39,883 bases of DNA from Algicola sp. (GTDB lineage: Bacteria; Bacteroidota; Bacteroidia; Flavobacteriales; Flavobacteriaceae), in contig JAAEZN010000024.1 in NCBI GenBank assembly GCA_018222835.1, forward strand, positions 1-39,883, read 5' to 3'. The number at the start of each line of letters is the position of its first letter. The stretch's first letter is position 1. The position numbers were made by a program, and so were the translations under genes. Under the pieces are notes generated by a model, which ran no database searches, was not told where the DNA came from, and was given only the letters and a program-made list of their open reading frames with translations. This document shows, piece by piece, positions 8,603 through 19,471 of this stretch.

Positions 8603-9934
8603 ATGTCTTTTTTTCGGTCGCTCTACATACATAACATTTTCTTTAGGTACATTGCCTTTCTTTCTGCGTGCTTTGTAATCTCTTTTTGGGTTCCTGTACT
8701 TTACCCGATAGCTTGGTTGTTGGTATATCTTTTAATGGCCCTATTCTTTCTGGACCTTTATTTAATGTATGCTACAAAAAATGGCATTCGAGCCCAAAGA
8801 AATCTACCGCAAAAATTATCTAACAGCGACCAAAATATTTTATCTGTTCATCTAGATTCCAATTATCCTTTTAGGGCATTCGTTTCTATAATCGATGAAT
8901 TACCTGTTCAGTTTCAAAAAAGGGATTTTGAACACAAAACCGAATTAATAAAAGGAGAACCTCATTTATTTGAATATTTACTTCGCCCTGTTGAGCGCGG
9001 AGAATATGTTTTTGGCAATCTTATTGTGTTTGCTTCCTCTCCGCTTAGGATAATTAAAAGAAAGTTTGTGTTCCAAAAGGATCAAATGGTACCGGTATAT
9101 CCGTCCATCATACAAATGCAGCAATACGATTTTTTGGCCACAAGCAATCGGTTAACCGAGTTTGGGTTGAAAAAAATCAGACGTATTGGCCACACCCAAG
9201 AGTTCGAACAAATCAAAGAGTACATTAAAGGGGACGATGTACGTACCATTAATTGGAAGGCTACCGCCAAAAAAAACCAATTAATGGTGAATCAGTACCA
9301 AGATGAACGGTCACAGCCCATTTACTCCATTATAGATACTGGTAGGGTAATGAAAATGCCCTTTAACGGACTGAGCTTGTTGGATTATGCCATTAATTCT
9401 GCCTTGGCATTTTCCAATGTTGCTCTTAAACGTAACGATAAAACAGGATTGCTTACCTTTTCAAAGAAAATTGAAACCTTTGTCCCGGCTGTACAGAAAC
9501 TCACCCACCTCAACACCATAATGGAGAGCCTATACAACATTTCCACCGATTTTTCAGACTCCGATTTTGGTATGTTGTTTGCCCATGTAAAGCGTAAAGT
9601 GAACCAACGCAGCCTGCTCTTGCTCTACACTAATTTTGAGCATATCTCTGGACTAAAAAGACAATTACCATACATTTTGGCCATGGCAAAAAAACATATT
9701 TTGGTAGTTATTTTCTTTGAAAATACGGAATTGGAATCACTGATTGCCGAAGATGCAGAAGACATTCAAGCAATTTATCATAAAACCATTGCAGAGAAAT
9801 TCTCTTTGGAAAAGAGGTTGATGCAAAAGGAACTACAAAAGTATGGCATCCAGACCATTTTGACCAAACCAGAGGAACTGACGATAAATACCATCAATAA
9901 ATATTTAGAGATAAAAGCTAGAGGGATTATTTAG
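8603..9934 (+). CDS. DUF58 domain-containing protein (VWA-like), MoxR partner
   Basis: A 443-residue protein with two transmembrane segments in the first 55 residues, then a beta-rich region, then the DUF58 signature FEQIKEYIKGDDVRTINWKA at about residues 201-220. A VWA-like fold follows, starting YSIIDTGRVM (about 241-250); the DTGR replaces a canonical DxSxS metal site, which is usual for DUF58. No catalytic activity is known; the domain is thought to be a substrate adaptor or client of MoxR ATPases. It is the last gene of the operon, and its last 8 bases overlap the convergent gene at 9927. Confidence 0.92.
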   Translation: MSFFRSLYIHNIFFRYIAFLSACFVISFWVPVLYPIAWLLVYLLMALFFLDLYLMYATKNGIRAQRNLPQKLSNSDQNILSVHLDSNYPFRAFVSIIDELPVQFQKRDFEHKTELIKGEPHLFEYLLRPVERGEYVFGNLIVFASSPLRIIKRKFVFQKDQMVPVYPSIIQMQQYDFLATSNRLTEFGLKKIRRIGHTQEFEQIKEYIKGDDVRTINWKATAKKNQLMVNQYQDERSQPIYSIIDTGRVMKMPFNGLSLLDYAINSALAFSNVALKRNDKTGLLTFSKKIETFVPAVQKLTHLNTIMESLYNISTDFSDSDFGMLFAHVKRKVNQRSLLLLYTNFEHISGLKRQLPYILAMAKKHILVVIFFENTELESLIAEDAEDIQAIYHKTIAEKFSLEKRLMQKELQKYGIQTILTKPEELTINTINKYLEIKARGII

Positions 9935-10400
9935 TACTAATCTCGTAGTTGGAAAGACCCAAGGTATTTAAGGATAGAGGGGGTCCCTCCAAAACCACCA
10001 ATTTTGATGTTTGAAGAATAGAATGCTGTTTCTTGTCGAAATTTAATGTCGAATATCGACCCCGTAAACGTCCTTGACTATCTTTTTTGGAAAATAAATC
10101 TATTGCTATACCTACCGTGATACCCCCTAGAACGGTTGCCGTCAAGTCCCCATTGTCCCATCCATTCTCCCGTTGCCCTGCATCAATCACTTCTTTTGCG
10201 ACACCGGCCAAAGCACTACCTGTAACGGCTCCCACAAAAGTCCAGACCCTATTCCCTTTGGTGGCGTGTTTAGCAACGCCCGCCCCTGCGAGGCCAAAAA
10301 GGTTGCCTCCTAAGAAATGGAGTACTTTGTCCTGTTCCACTTGCCCATGGCAATGTGAAACGAGCACAAAAAGGAGTAGTGTTGGGATTAGTGTTCTCAT
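9927..10400 (-). CDS. Small exported protein, DUF2279/YfiM-like
   Basis: A 157-residue protein with a signal peptide (MRTLIPTLLLFVLVSHCHGQ). The mature part opens with QDKVLHFLGGNLFG, followed by two glycine-rich hydrophobic stretches and AGVAKEVIDAGQRENGWDNGDLTATVLGG. The DKxxHF, KE-x-D and D-x-xA-xxxG pattern matches the general outline of DUF2279 (YfiM) proteins, which lie in or near the envelope. The assignment is from motif resemblance only. An alternative is a lipoprotein, since a Cys lies at residue 17, but the surrounding VSHCHG is not a good lipobox. The gene ends inside the end of the convergent DUF58 gene. Confidence 0.6.
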   Translation of the reverse strand: MRTLIPTLLLFVLVSHCHGQVEQDKVLHFLGGNLFGLAGAGVAKHATKGNRVWTFVGAVTGSALAGVAKEVIDAGQRENGWDNGDLTATVLGGITVGIAIDLFSKKDSQGRLRGRYSTLNFDKKQHSILQTSKLVVLEGPPLSLNTLGLSNYEISTK

Positions 10401-10449
10401 TGCGCATTATAAAAATATTAAAAGCTCCCTAAACTGCGCTCCTAAAATC

Positions 10450-11391
10450 CTAATACTTGCACATTTCCACCTTTGCTTGATTAAATTCAGACATTAAATC
10501 CGCTACAATTTGCGCTGCAGGAACAACGCTATGAATCAACCCGGAAACTTGGCCTATTTCCAATTCACCCTCTTCCATATCGCCTTCGAACATACCTCGC
10601 TTTGCCCGGGCCCTGCCCAACAATTGCTTCAACTCCTCAACACTTACACCTTTGGCATAGGCTTGCTGTATGTCTTGAAAGAATTTATTTTTAAGTAAAC
10701 GTACTGGCGCAAGCTCCTTTAGGGTTAGTTGGGTATCGCCTTCATTGGCCTCTACTACCATTTTTTTAAAAAGCTCGTGGGATGAGGCCTCCGGAGATGC
10801 CACAAACCTACTTCCTATCTGAACGCCATCAGCACCCAGAACCATAGCGGCCAACATGGCCCTACCAGTGGCAATGCCTCCGGCAGCGATAAGGGGAATA
10901 TTAATTTTCTCCCTTACAGAAGGAATAAGAACAAGGGTGGTGGTCTCGTCTCTGCCATTGTGTCCTCCTGCTTCAAAACCTTCGGCCACTATAGCATCCA
11001 CACCGGCTTCTTGCGCTTTAAGGGCAAACTTTACGCTACTTACCACATGAACAACGGTTATCCCTTTATCTTGAAGAAACTTGGTCCATGTTTTAGGGTT
11101 GCCAGCAGAAGTAAAAACAATCTTTACCCCTTGCTCGACAATAATATCCATTAGTTTTTCGATATCGGGGTACAACATGGGCACATTGACCCCGAATGGC
11201 TTATCGGTCGCTTTTTTACATTTAATAATGTGTTCCTCCAACACTTCCGGATACATACTTCCTGCTCCCAACAGACCCAGCCCACCTGCATTGGATACGG
11301 CGGAGGCCAAACGCCAACCACTGGCCCAAATCATTCCGCCTTGTACAATGGGATATTTTATTCCGAAAAGTTCTGTGATTTTATGTTGCAT
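10450..11391 (-). CDS. Nitronate monooxygenase / FMN-dependent 2-nitropropane dioxygenase-like enzyme
   Basis: A 313-residue TIM-barrel flavoprotein. Diagnostic parts are YPIVQGGMIWASGWRLASAVSNAGGLGLL at the N-terminus, FGVNVPM, AGVDAIVAEGFEAGGHNGR (family motif GxEAGGH) and LIAAGGIATGRAMLAAMVLGADGVQIGSRF, the FMN phosphate-binding region. It should oxidise nitronates with FMN, but family members include other NAD(P)H:flavin enzymes, so the substrate is uncertain. I use the ATG at 11391 (MQHKITELFG); the 12 extra codons upstream are not conserved in type. It lies 50 bases downstream of mnmA on the same strand and may share its transcript. Confidence 0.88.
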   Translation of the reverse strand: MQHKITELFGIKYPIVQGGMIWASGWRLASAVSNAGGLGLLGAGSMYPEVLEEHIIKCKKATDKPFGVNVPMLYPDIEKLMDIIVEQGVKIVFTSAGNPKTWTKFLQDKGITVVHVVSSVKFALKAQEAGVDAIVAEGFEAGGHNGRDETTTLVLIPSVREKINIPLIAAGGIATGRAMLAAMVLGADGVQIGSRFVASPEASSHELFKKMVVEANEGDTQLTLKELAPVRLLKNKFFQDIQQAYAKGVSVEELKQLLGRARAKRGMFEGDMEEGELEIGQVSGLIHSVVPAAQIVADLMSEFNQAKVEMCKY

Positions 11392-11441
11392 GAAGTTAGA
11401 TATTCTGGTTTCTGCCAAAATAATCAAATTTCGGCTGTCGT

Positions 11442-12632
11442 TTAAGAAATCACCCCAGAACCTATAAGTTCATCATCCAAATACCATGCGGCAAACTGCC
11501 CTTCGGTAATGGCTGACTGTTTATCCTTAAAATCAACAAACAATCCACTCTCTACTTTGTAAAGTGTGGCTTCCTGCAAAGGTTGACGATACCGGATACG
11601 CGCTTTTACTTCCATGGTTTCATCTACCTTTAAGGCTAAATCGGGGCGCGCCCAATGGAGCTCGTCCTCTTTGATAAACAACGTATTTCTGAGTAGGCCA
11701 GGATGTGCTTTTCCCTGCCCAGTGTAAATAATATTTTTTTCAACGTCCGTATTTATTACGAACAAAGGTTCTTTTGTTCCCCCTACATTTAAACCTTTGC
11801 GCTGCCCTATAGTAAAATAATGTGCTCCTTGGTGCTCACCTACCACTTTGCCGTCCGTTTCTGAGTACACAGGCTTCTCGGACTGGAATATCAATTTCTC
11901 CCTCTCGTTCTGAAATTCGGGAATCGTAACAGAAAATTGGGACGCATCTGCAGGGACTTCTACGATAACACCTTTCTTGGGCTTCAATTTCTGCTGCAAA
12001 AATTCCGGAAGATGTACTTTACCTATAAAACACAATCCTTGGGAATCTTTTTTATCCGCAGTTACAAGGTTTTTCTCCGCAGCAATTTTTCGAACTTCCG
12101 GTTTTAAAAGGTCACCGATGGGAAACAATGTTTTGGATAATTGTTCTTGAGAAAGCTGGCAAAGAAAATAGGATTGATCCTTATTTGGATCCTTTCCAGA
12201 CAAGAGCTGATAGGTTTCCGTACCATCATCATTTGTTATGGTCCCTTTTCGGCAATAGTGTCCCGTGGCAACGTAATCCGCTCCCAATTGCAATGCAATT
12301 TTAAGGAATACGTCAAACTTAATTTCCCGATTGCACAAAACATCAGGATTAGGGGTTCTGCCCCTTTCGTATTCATTGAACATATAATCAACGATACGCT
12401 CCTTGTATTCTGCACTTAAATCTACGGTTTGAAAAGGAATCCCCAGCTTTTCCGCAACGATCAATGCATCATTGCTATCCTCCAACCACGGACACTCCTC
12501 GGATATGGTCACCGAATCATCATGCCAGTTTTTCATGAACAGGCCAATTACATCATAACCTTGCTCTTTGAGCAAGTAGGCGGCCACACTGGAATCCACA
12601 CCTCCCGAAAGTCCTACAACAACCTTTTTCAT
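11442..12632 (-). CDS. mnmA: tRNA-specific 2-thiouridylase MnmA
   Basis: A 396-residue protein of normal family length. The ATP-pyrophosphatase P-loop is [12 protein letters not shown] at residues 7-18. The two catalytic cysteines are Cys100 in TPNPDVLCN and Cys201 in [16 protein letters not shown] and DQSYFL are further family motifs. A C-terminal beta-barrel (about 295-395) includes [12 protein letters not shown]. The enzyme adds sulfur at C2 of the wobble uridine of tRNA-Lys, -Glu and -Gln, using ATP and a persulfide donor. A TACTTTTG -7 element lies 18 bases upstream, giving a predicted leader of about 15 bases. Confidence 0.97.
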   Translation of the reverse strand: MKKVVVGLSGGVDSSVAAYLLKEQGYDVIGLFMKNWHDDSVTISEECPWLEDSNDALIVAEKLGIPFQTVDLSAEYKERIVDYMFNEYERGRTPNPDVLCNREIKFDVFLKIALQLGADYVATGHYCRKGTITNDDGTETYQLLSGKDPNKDQSYFLCQLSQEQLSKTLFPIGDLLKPEVRKIAAEKNLVTADKKDSQGLCFIGKVHLPEFLQQKLKPKKGVIVEVPADASQFSVTIPEFQNEREKLIFQSEKPVYSETDGKVVGEHQGAHYFTIGQRKGLNVGGTKEPLFVINTDVEKNIIYTGQGKAHPGLLRNTLFIKEDELHWARPDLALKVDETMEVKARIRYRQPLQEATLYKVESGLFVDFKDKQSAITEGQFAAWYLDDELIGSGVIS

Positions 12633-12650
12633 TGAAATTAATTAAGAGTA

Positions 12651-12658
12651 CAAAAGTA
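12651..12658 (-). promoter_or_regulatory. Putative -7 element of the mnmA promoter
   Basis: On the minus strand this reads TACTTTTG, a full match to the Bacteroidota -7 consensus TAnnTTTG. No good -33 TTTG is seen at 17-23 bases upstream, so the call rests on the -7 match and its position 18 bases before the mnmA ATG. Confidence 0.45.
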
Positions 12659-12880
12659 CAAAATGATATGTATTGTGGCTGCATAGCCCCCATTTTGGGT
12701 CATCCTTATAACTTGCTCCGATTAATTTCATCGATAGCAATTTACCGTTTATCGATGACACATCAGCATAGGTTTATCTGCCCACAGAAACCAGCTATTT
12801 GACAACTTTTAATTTTAAGAACGTTGATAATCACGCATCTTTGGAGTCCCAAATCTTTCCAAACTAAACCTATTAAATGG

Positions 12881-12914
12881 AAACTCCCCCAAGAAATTCT
12901 TGAGGGAGTTTTTT
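12881..12914 (+). terminator. Rho-independent-type terminator, possibly bidirectional
   Basis: The arms AAACTCCCCCAAGAA and TTCTTGAGGGAGTTT pair with one mismatch, with a minimal loop, and the plus strand continues with T6 and then ATTT. The minus strand reads GTTTCCATTT after the hairpin, a weaker U-tract. It sits 34 bases after the yidC stop and so may end yidC transcription, but its better orientation is the plus strand, where no gene precedes it. Confidence 0.7.
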
Positions 12915-12947
12915 ATTTGGTTCAAAGTGTGAATTAGCAACCTAGGA

Positions 12948-14816
12948 TTATCTTCTTCCGGATTTTTTTTGTTCCTCGGCCTGTTCCATCATCTCGCGCA
13001 TTTTACGCTGGAACTTATTCTCCTTTTTAGGCTTCTTTTTATTCTCCTGAATTTGAGCATGGATCTTATCCTCGTCCAAAATATAGTTTTTGATGGCCAA
13101 CATAATAAAGATGGTAATCAAGTTGGAAACAAAGTAATATAAACTCAACCCACTCGCATAGTTGTTAAAGAAGAACAACATCATAATAGGCGATAGGTAC
13201 ATAATAAACTTCATGTTCGGCATACCCGGTTGCTGTTGCATCTGCATGCTCTGTCCCGTAGTCATCTGCATATAAAAGAAAATCGCTACGGATGCCAAAA
13301 TTGGGAACAAACTCACGTGATCGCCATAAAATGGTATGGTAAACGGTAGTTCAAAGATGGTATCGTAAGAAGAAAGGTCTTCCGCCCACAAGAATGATTT
13401 TTGCCTAAGTGCAAAAGATGTTGGGAAGAACATGAAAAGTGCATAGAAGATGGGCAACTGTAATAATGCCGGTACACAACCACTCATTGGACTGACTCCT
13501 GCCTTATTATAGACCTTCATAGTCTCTTGCTGTTTTTTCATGGCATTGTCCTTGTACTTTTCGTTGATCTCTGTAATCTCAGGTTTCAATACCTTCATTT
13601 TAGCCTGAGACAAGTAAGATTTATACGTAACCGGCGATAGTGCCAAACGTACTACAATGGTCATGATAATAATTGCTATACCATAAGGTAGGAACGAACT
13701 CAAGAAAGTGTAGAACGGTGTAAAAATATATCGGTTGATCCATCCAAATATTCCCCACCCAAAGGGTATGGAGTCCGCCAGTCCCAAATCCTTGTAATCA
13801 TCCAAGACCTTAACATCCGTTGGCCCATAATACCAATGCATATTTTGGGACAACTCCCCTCCTTTAAATTCCAAAGGTGCTTTTGTAGTGTAGGCTTTGG
13901 TGAAAAGCATTTCCTTACTTTCTTCCTCGACCAAATTGGTAGAAGTTAAAGCTGCGGTTTTAAAATGGTCGTCCGTTGCCAAAATAGAGCTAAAAAAGTG
14001 TTGGCGGTACGATAACCATTTTACATCCTCCTCAGTTTCCTCATCAAAATCACTACTTTCCGAAAGTTTGCTAATGTTGCCTTCATCGTGATTATAGGTC
14101 AATCGGGTATAACGATTCTCGTACATAACACTCTTATTATGTCGTATCCCCTTTAGATCCCACTCCAAGGTAACCGGCTTACTGCTATTGAAAACCCCAC
14201 TTAATCCTTGCGACCTAATGGTAAAGTCCACCAAATATTCGTTTGGCTTCATCTCGTATCTATACTCCAAAAATTGATTATTGGCCACTTTGGCCTTCAT
14301 GGAAAGTACTTGATTATCTCCGCTTTTGGTAAGCGATGGCTCAAAGAACAAATCAGCTGTACTGAGCGATCTATTATCCGAACTGCTAAAGTTTATCGCA
14401 AAATTGGCGTTCCCATCCTTCACCAAATACACAGGTATGGAGTCGAAAGTGACATAATCCTTCATTTTGGCCTCAACGATCTGCCCTCCCTTGTTGGAAA
14501 TCTTAAGTAACAAAACCTCATTTTCCAAAGTAGTGATGCTTTCTGCAGTTTGGGTAAATCCAAATGCGCCAACTGTGTTTTTATAATCCGCCACTGCGGT
14601 GGAATCGGTAAGGTCGATTACCTTGGTTTCTTGAGCAGGCTCCTTTTGGGCTTCCTTCTCGACCTTGGCTTCCTCAGCTTCAATCCTTGCCTGTTCCGCT
14701 TTTTGAGCTTCCAACTCTTCTGGTGTAGGCTGATTTTGGTAAAACATAAAAACTAGTATCCCAAATATCAGTACAAATCCAATAATGGATTTAATATCCA
14801 GCTTCTTTTCTTCCAT
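12948..14816 (-). CDS. yidC: Membrane protein insertase YidC
   Basis: A 622-residue inner-membrane protein. The N-terminal helix is at residues 9-24, followed by a charged Glu/Lys/Ala-rich linker, a large periplasmic domain (about 75-355), and the conserved Oxa1/YidC core (about 370-590) with PYGIAIIIMTIVVRLALSPV, a positively charged hairpin, and MSGCVPALLQLPIFYALFMF. The C-terminus is lysine-rich (KKPKKENKFQRKMREM) and likely contacts the ribosome. YidC inserts membrane proteins alone or with SecYEG. It lies 66 bases downstream of pyrG in the same direction, a pairing common in Flavobacteria. Confidence 0.97.
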   Translation of the reverse strand: MEEKKLDIKSIIGFVLIFGILVFMFYQNQPTPEELEAQKAEQARIEAEEAKVEKEAQKEPAQETKVIDLTDSTAVADYKNTVGAFGFTQTAESITTLENEVLLLKISNKGGQIVEAKMKDYVTFDSIPVYLVKDGNANFAINFSSSDNRSLSTADLFFEPSLTKSGDNQVLSMKAKVANNQFLEYRYEMKPNEYLVDFTIRSQGLSGVFNSSKPVTLEWDLKGIRHNKSVMYENRYTRLTYNHDEGNISKLSESSDFDEETEEDVKWLSYRQHFFSSILATDDHFKTAALTSTNLVEEESKEMLFTKAYTTKAPLEFKGGELSQNMHWYYGPTDVKVLDDYKDLGLADSIPFGWGIFGWINRYIFTPFYTFLSSFLPYGIAIIIMTIVVRLALSPVTYKSYLSQAKMKVLKPEITEINEKYKDNAMKKQQETMKVYNKAGVSPMSGCVPALLQLPIFYALFMFFPTSFALRQKSFLWAEDLSSYDTIFELPFTIPFYGDHVSLFPILASVAIFFYMQMTTGQSMQMQQQPGMPNMKFIMYLSPIMMLFFFNNYASGLSLYYFVSNLITIFIMLAIKNYILDEDKIHAQIQENKKKPKKENKFQRKMREMMEQAEEQKKSGRR

Positions 14817-14882
14817 GAATATTATTTAGTAGAAATCTTTTATTCGTGTATCAAATGGCAAATATATGCCCAAAACCGCGTT

Positions 14883-16809
<1,927 letters not shown>

Positions 16810-16852
16810 ATATAGGCCTAAAATACTATCTTTCCCTTAACAAATCCGAAAA

Positions 16853-17716
16853 ATGAAACGTAGAAATTTTATTGCCACCGCAGCTGTTGGCTCTGCTGGT
16901 TTGGCCTCTGGCTCTGCTATGACCTCTAACCAAGGGCTGTCCAAACCATTTAAATTAAAGCACAATATTAACCACAGTGTATGTGAGTGGTGTTTTAGCG
17001 ACATCCCTTTCGAAGATTTTTTAAAGACCTTAAAAGAACTCGGAGTGAATGCGATTGATCTTATCGGCCCTGATAGATGGCCCATTTTAAAAAAGTACGA
17101 CATTCACTGTTCGATGTGCAATGGCGCAGAAATAAGTTTGACCAAGGGGTGGAACAATCCCAAATACCACGAGCAACTCATTAAAAATTACACGGAAATG
17201 ATTCCGAAAGTTGCAGAAGCAGGTTATACCAACCTTATCTGCTTTAGTGGAAACCGAGATGGAATGAACGATTATGTTGGTCTTCAAAATTGTGTGGATG
17301 GTCTATCCCAGATTATTCCATTGGCGGAAAAACATGGCGTGGTAATTCAGATGGAGCTTTTTAACCAAGTAAACCACCCAGATTATATGTGCGACAATTC
17401 ACTTTGGGGCGTGGAGCTTTGTAAGCATTTGGGCAGCGACAATTTTAAATTGTTGTTCGACATCTACCACATGCAAATTCAAGAAGGGGATATTATACGT
17501 AGCATACAAAACTATCATCCTTACTTTGGCCACTACCATACCGCGGGTGTCCCAGGCAGGAATGAAATCGACGAGACCCAAGAATTGTACTATCCCGCCA
17601 TAATCAAGGCCATTCACGATACCGGGTTTAAAGGGTACGTAGCGCAAGAATTTATTGTTACTTGGGATGACAAAATCGAAGCATTAAAGGATGGATTTAT
17701 GAGATGTGATGTTTAA
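16853..17716 (+). CDS. TIM-barrel protein, hydroxypyruvate isomerase-like, with Tat-type signal
   Basis: A 287-residue protein. The N-terminus MKRRNFIATAAVGSAGLASGSA has a twin-arginine followed by a mild hydrophobic stretch, suggesting Tat export. The remainder is an AP-endonuclease-2/xylose-isomerase-like barrel: VCEWCFSDIPFEDFL, GVNAIDLIGPDRWPILKKYDI, VVIQMELFNQVNH (metal-binding Glu region), LLFDIYHMQIQEGDI and GYVAQEFIV. This order matches the hydroxypyruvate isomerase family. The actual substrate is unknown; periplasmic members of this family may act on sugars. A TATCTTTC at 16827-16834 is a near match to a -7 element. It is divergent from DUF3820 with a 43-base gap. Confidence 0.85.
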   Translation: MKRRNFIATAAVGSAGLASGSAMTSNQGLSKPFKLKHNINHSVCEWCFSDIPFEDFLKTLKELGVNAIDLIGPDRWPILKKYDIHCSMCNGAEISLTKGWNNPKYHEQLIKNYTEMIPKVAEAGYTNLICFSGNRDGMNDYVGLQNCVDGLSQIIPLAEKHGVVIQMELFNQVNHPDYMCDNSLWGVELCKHLGSDNFKLLFDIYHMQIQEGDIIRSIQNYHPYFGHYHTAGVPGRNEIDETQELYYPAIIKAIHDTGFKGYVAQEFIVTWDDKIEALKDGFMRCDV

Positions 17717-17810
17717 GCTTTGATAAATCAACTCTTCCATTGATAGGCTATTACACTTAATCTCTTGTTGAATTTCATAAATCGGTAGTGAACTTTTCAA
17801 AATTAGGGCT

Positions 17811-17818
17811 TAGCTTTG
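17811..17818 (+). promoter_or_regulatory. Putative -7 element of the ktrB-like gene
   Basis: TAGCTTTG matches TAnnTTTG exactly and lies 26 bases upstream of the ATG at 17845, giving a predicted leader of about 23 bases. No TTTG is found at the expected -33 position. Confidence 0.45.
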
Positions 17819-17844
17819 CGTGAAAATATGAAACCTTAACTGAA

Positions 17845-19182
17845 ATGTTCAGCGCAATTCAATCCAGATACAAAAGATTCCAAATAAGTAAGTCGCCCCA
17901 ACTAAATTTAGTTTGGGGCTTTTTTTTGTACACCCTTGTCGGCTTTCTCTTGTTATCCATTCCACTATTCCATAAAACCGAAATTGCCTTTCTGGACAAC
18001 CTCTTTATTTCCACTTCAGCAATTTCAACCACTGGGCTTGTTACAATAAGCATATTTGACTCTTATAATTTTTTCGGACAATTGATTATCATGATACTTA
18101 TTCAACTGGGAGGAATCGGATATATGACATTGACCTCCTATTACTTGCTCTTCACAACTCAACGAATTACCCGATGGCACCAAAAAATCATCGGCGCCGA
18201 GTTCACTATGCCCGCTACCATACAAATCAAGGATTTCTTAAAGAGTGTTATTTATTTTACATTGATCATGGAGTTTTTGGGAACCATTGCATTCTATATC
18301 GCTTTTCATCATGAAGGGATTACGGGCCTCAAAGGCATATGGTTTTCACTGTTCCACAGCGTTTCCTCATTTTGCACGGCTGGTTTTAGCCTATTCAATG
18401 ATAGTTTTGAGAGCTTTTCTGAAAACACCCTCATCAATTGGACCATTTCTGTCTTAGCAATTGCTGGGTCCCTTGGTTTTATAGTGGTAACCGATATTTG
18501 GTACAGGATTATGGGAAAGTCAAAGGCGATTACCTTTACCTCTAAAATCATAATATATGGATTTATAGTTCTACTGGGGATTGGCACGTTGCTATTTTAT
18601 TTCACAGAACCCCTTGTAAAAGCATCCGAACACCGGTTGATGGAAGCCTTTTTCCAATCGATGACTTCCATGACCACCGTTGGGTTCAACACAGTACCGA
18701 TAAGTTCGCTCTCATTGCCCCTCCTTCTTTTGACCATTTTTTTGATGTACATCGGAGCGTCGCCATCCGGTACTGCTGGCGGGATGAAGATAACCACATT
18801 GACCGCTATGGTCGCCATTTTAAAAAGCAGGTTGCTTGGTCAGAAAAAAATAACTTTTTTAAAAAGGACAATTCCTTTGGAACGGCTCTTTGTGGCGACG
18901 TCCACCTTTATACTCTATACATCGATGATTTTTCTATTCAGCTTTTTACTTTCCTTTACCGAGCAATCAAGTTTTGACAAAATCCTTTTTGAGGCGGCCT
19001 CTGCACTTGGAACCGTAGGTTTAAGCACAGGAATAACCGCCGACCTGTCCGAAGTGGGAAAATCCCTTATCATCCTATTGATGTTTTTGGGGCGTGTTGG
19101 GGTACTTACTTTTGGTTTTGCTTTATTGATGCGTATGAAAAAGCAAAATTTAAAATTGAAAAGTGAAGATTTGGCTGTGTAA
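17845..19182 (+). CDS. TrkH/KtrB-type potassium uptake channel subunit
   Basis: A 445-residue polytopic membrane protein, near the length of KtrB. The four pore loops are visible in order: SAISTTGL, SSFCTAGFSLF, TSMTTVGFNTV and SALGTVGLSTG, each with the filter Gly. Other landmarks are LIQLGGIGYMTL, GASPSGTAGGMKITTL and MFLGRVGVLTFGFALL near the end. Such subunits transport K+ or Na+-coupled K+ and normally need a cytoplasmic RCK protein (KtrA/TrkA). No such gene is next to it in this window; the region after it is decayed. The start gives an N-terminal amphipathic region before the first helix. Confidence 0.93.
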   Translation: MFSAIQSRYKRFQISKSPQLNLVWGFFLYTLVGFLLLSIPLFHKTEIAFLDNLFISTSAISTTGLVTISIFDSYNFFGQLIIMILIQLGGIGYMTLTSYYLLFTTQRITRWHQKIIGAEFTMPATIQIKDFLKSVIYFTLIMEFLGTIAFYIAFHHEGITGLKGIWFSLFHSVSSFCTAGFSLFNDSFESFSENTLINWTISVLAIAGSLGFIVVTDIWYRIMGKSKAITFTSKIIIYGFIVLLGIGTLLFYFTEPLVKASEHRLMEAFFQSMTSMTTVGFNTVPISSLSLPLLLLTIFLMYIGASPSGTAGGMKITTLTAMVAILKSRLLGQKKITFLKRTIPLERLFVATSTFILYTSMIFLFSFLLSFTEQSSFDKILFEAASALGTVGLSTGITADLSEVGKSLIILLMFLGRVGVLTFGFALLMRMKKQNLKLKSEDLAV

Positions 19183-19471
19183 ATCGTAGTAGAGATGGAG
19201 TTAAAAAGATAGATGTTCAAGATTTCTTGTGGTATAAAATCACCCTGCCCTCAAAACCCTGCCCCCTGCTGATTGCCATGCCACTTCCTGTAACTCGTCT
19301 CTGAAAAAAGTGTCTTCTACAACATTTCCACAACCAAATCCAACCAATTTGCCAAAGTTTCGGGTGTGTACCATAATAATTCTCGATTATTCGGGGCAAC
19401 TCGTCCAATTGATTAGTATTCATCATAAAATAGGATGATATAATCCAAAAAAAATATGAGACTTTAGACCC
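19183..19471. other. Gene-poor stretch downstream of ktrB, likely decayed
   Basis: The minus strand has an ORF of 69 codons (19217-19426) beginning MMNTNQLDELPRIIENYYG, then losing protein-like character to a run of Trp, Cys and Arg. A second minus-strand frame overlapping it reads FGKLVGFGCGNVVEDTFFRD and then ELQEVAWQSAGGRVLRAG before a stop, which looks more protein-like. A frameshifted gene remnant would explain both, but I cannot name a family. Otherwise I see nothing. Confidence 0.35.

Larger units (their letters stand above)
12633..12947. other. 315-base intergenic region between mnmA and yidC
   Basis: No ORF of recognisable character lies here. The part next to mnmA holds its putative -7 element. 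The part next to yidC holds a strong hairpin at 12881-12911. The middle (about 12660-12880) is AT-rich without motifs that I can identify, although CATCTTTG at 12836-12843 on the plus strand is a 7/8 match to TAnnTTTG. Confidence 0.6.

Noticed and set aside
10087..10497. 136-codon plus-strand ORF rich in Pro, Ala and Ser
   Set aside because: It is the shadow of the minus-strand DUF2279-like gene and has no domain character.
19217..19426. 69-codon minus-strand ORF as an intact gene
   Set aside because: Its second half is a run of Trp, Cys and Arg with no family resemblance, while another frame looks more protein-like; treated as decayed sequence.
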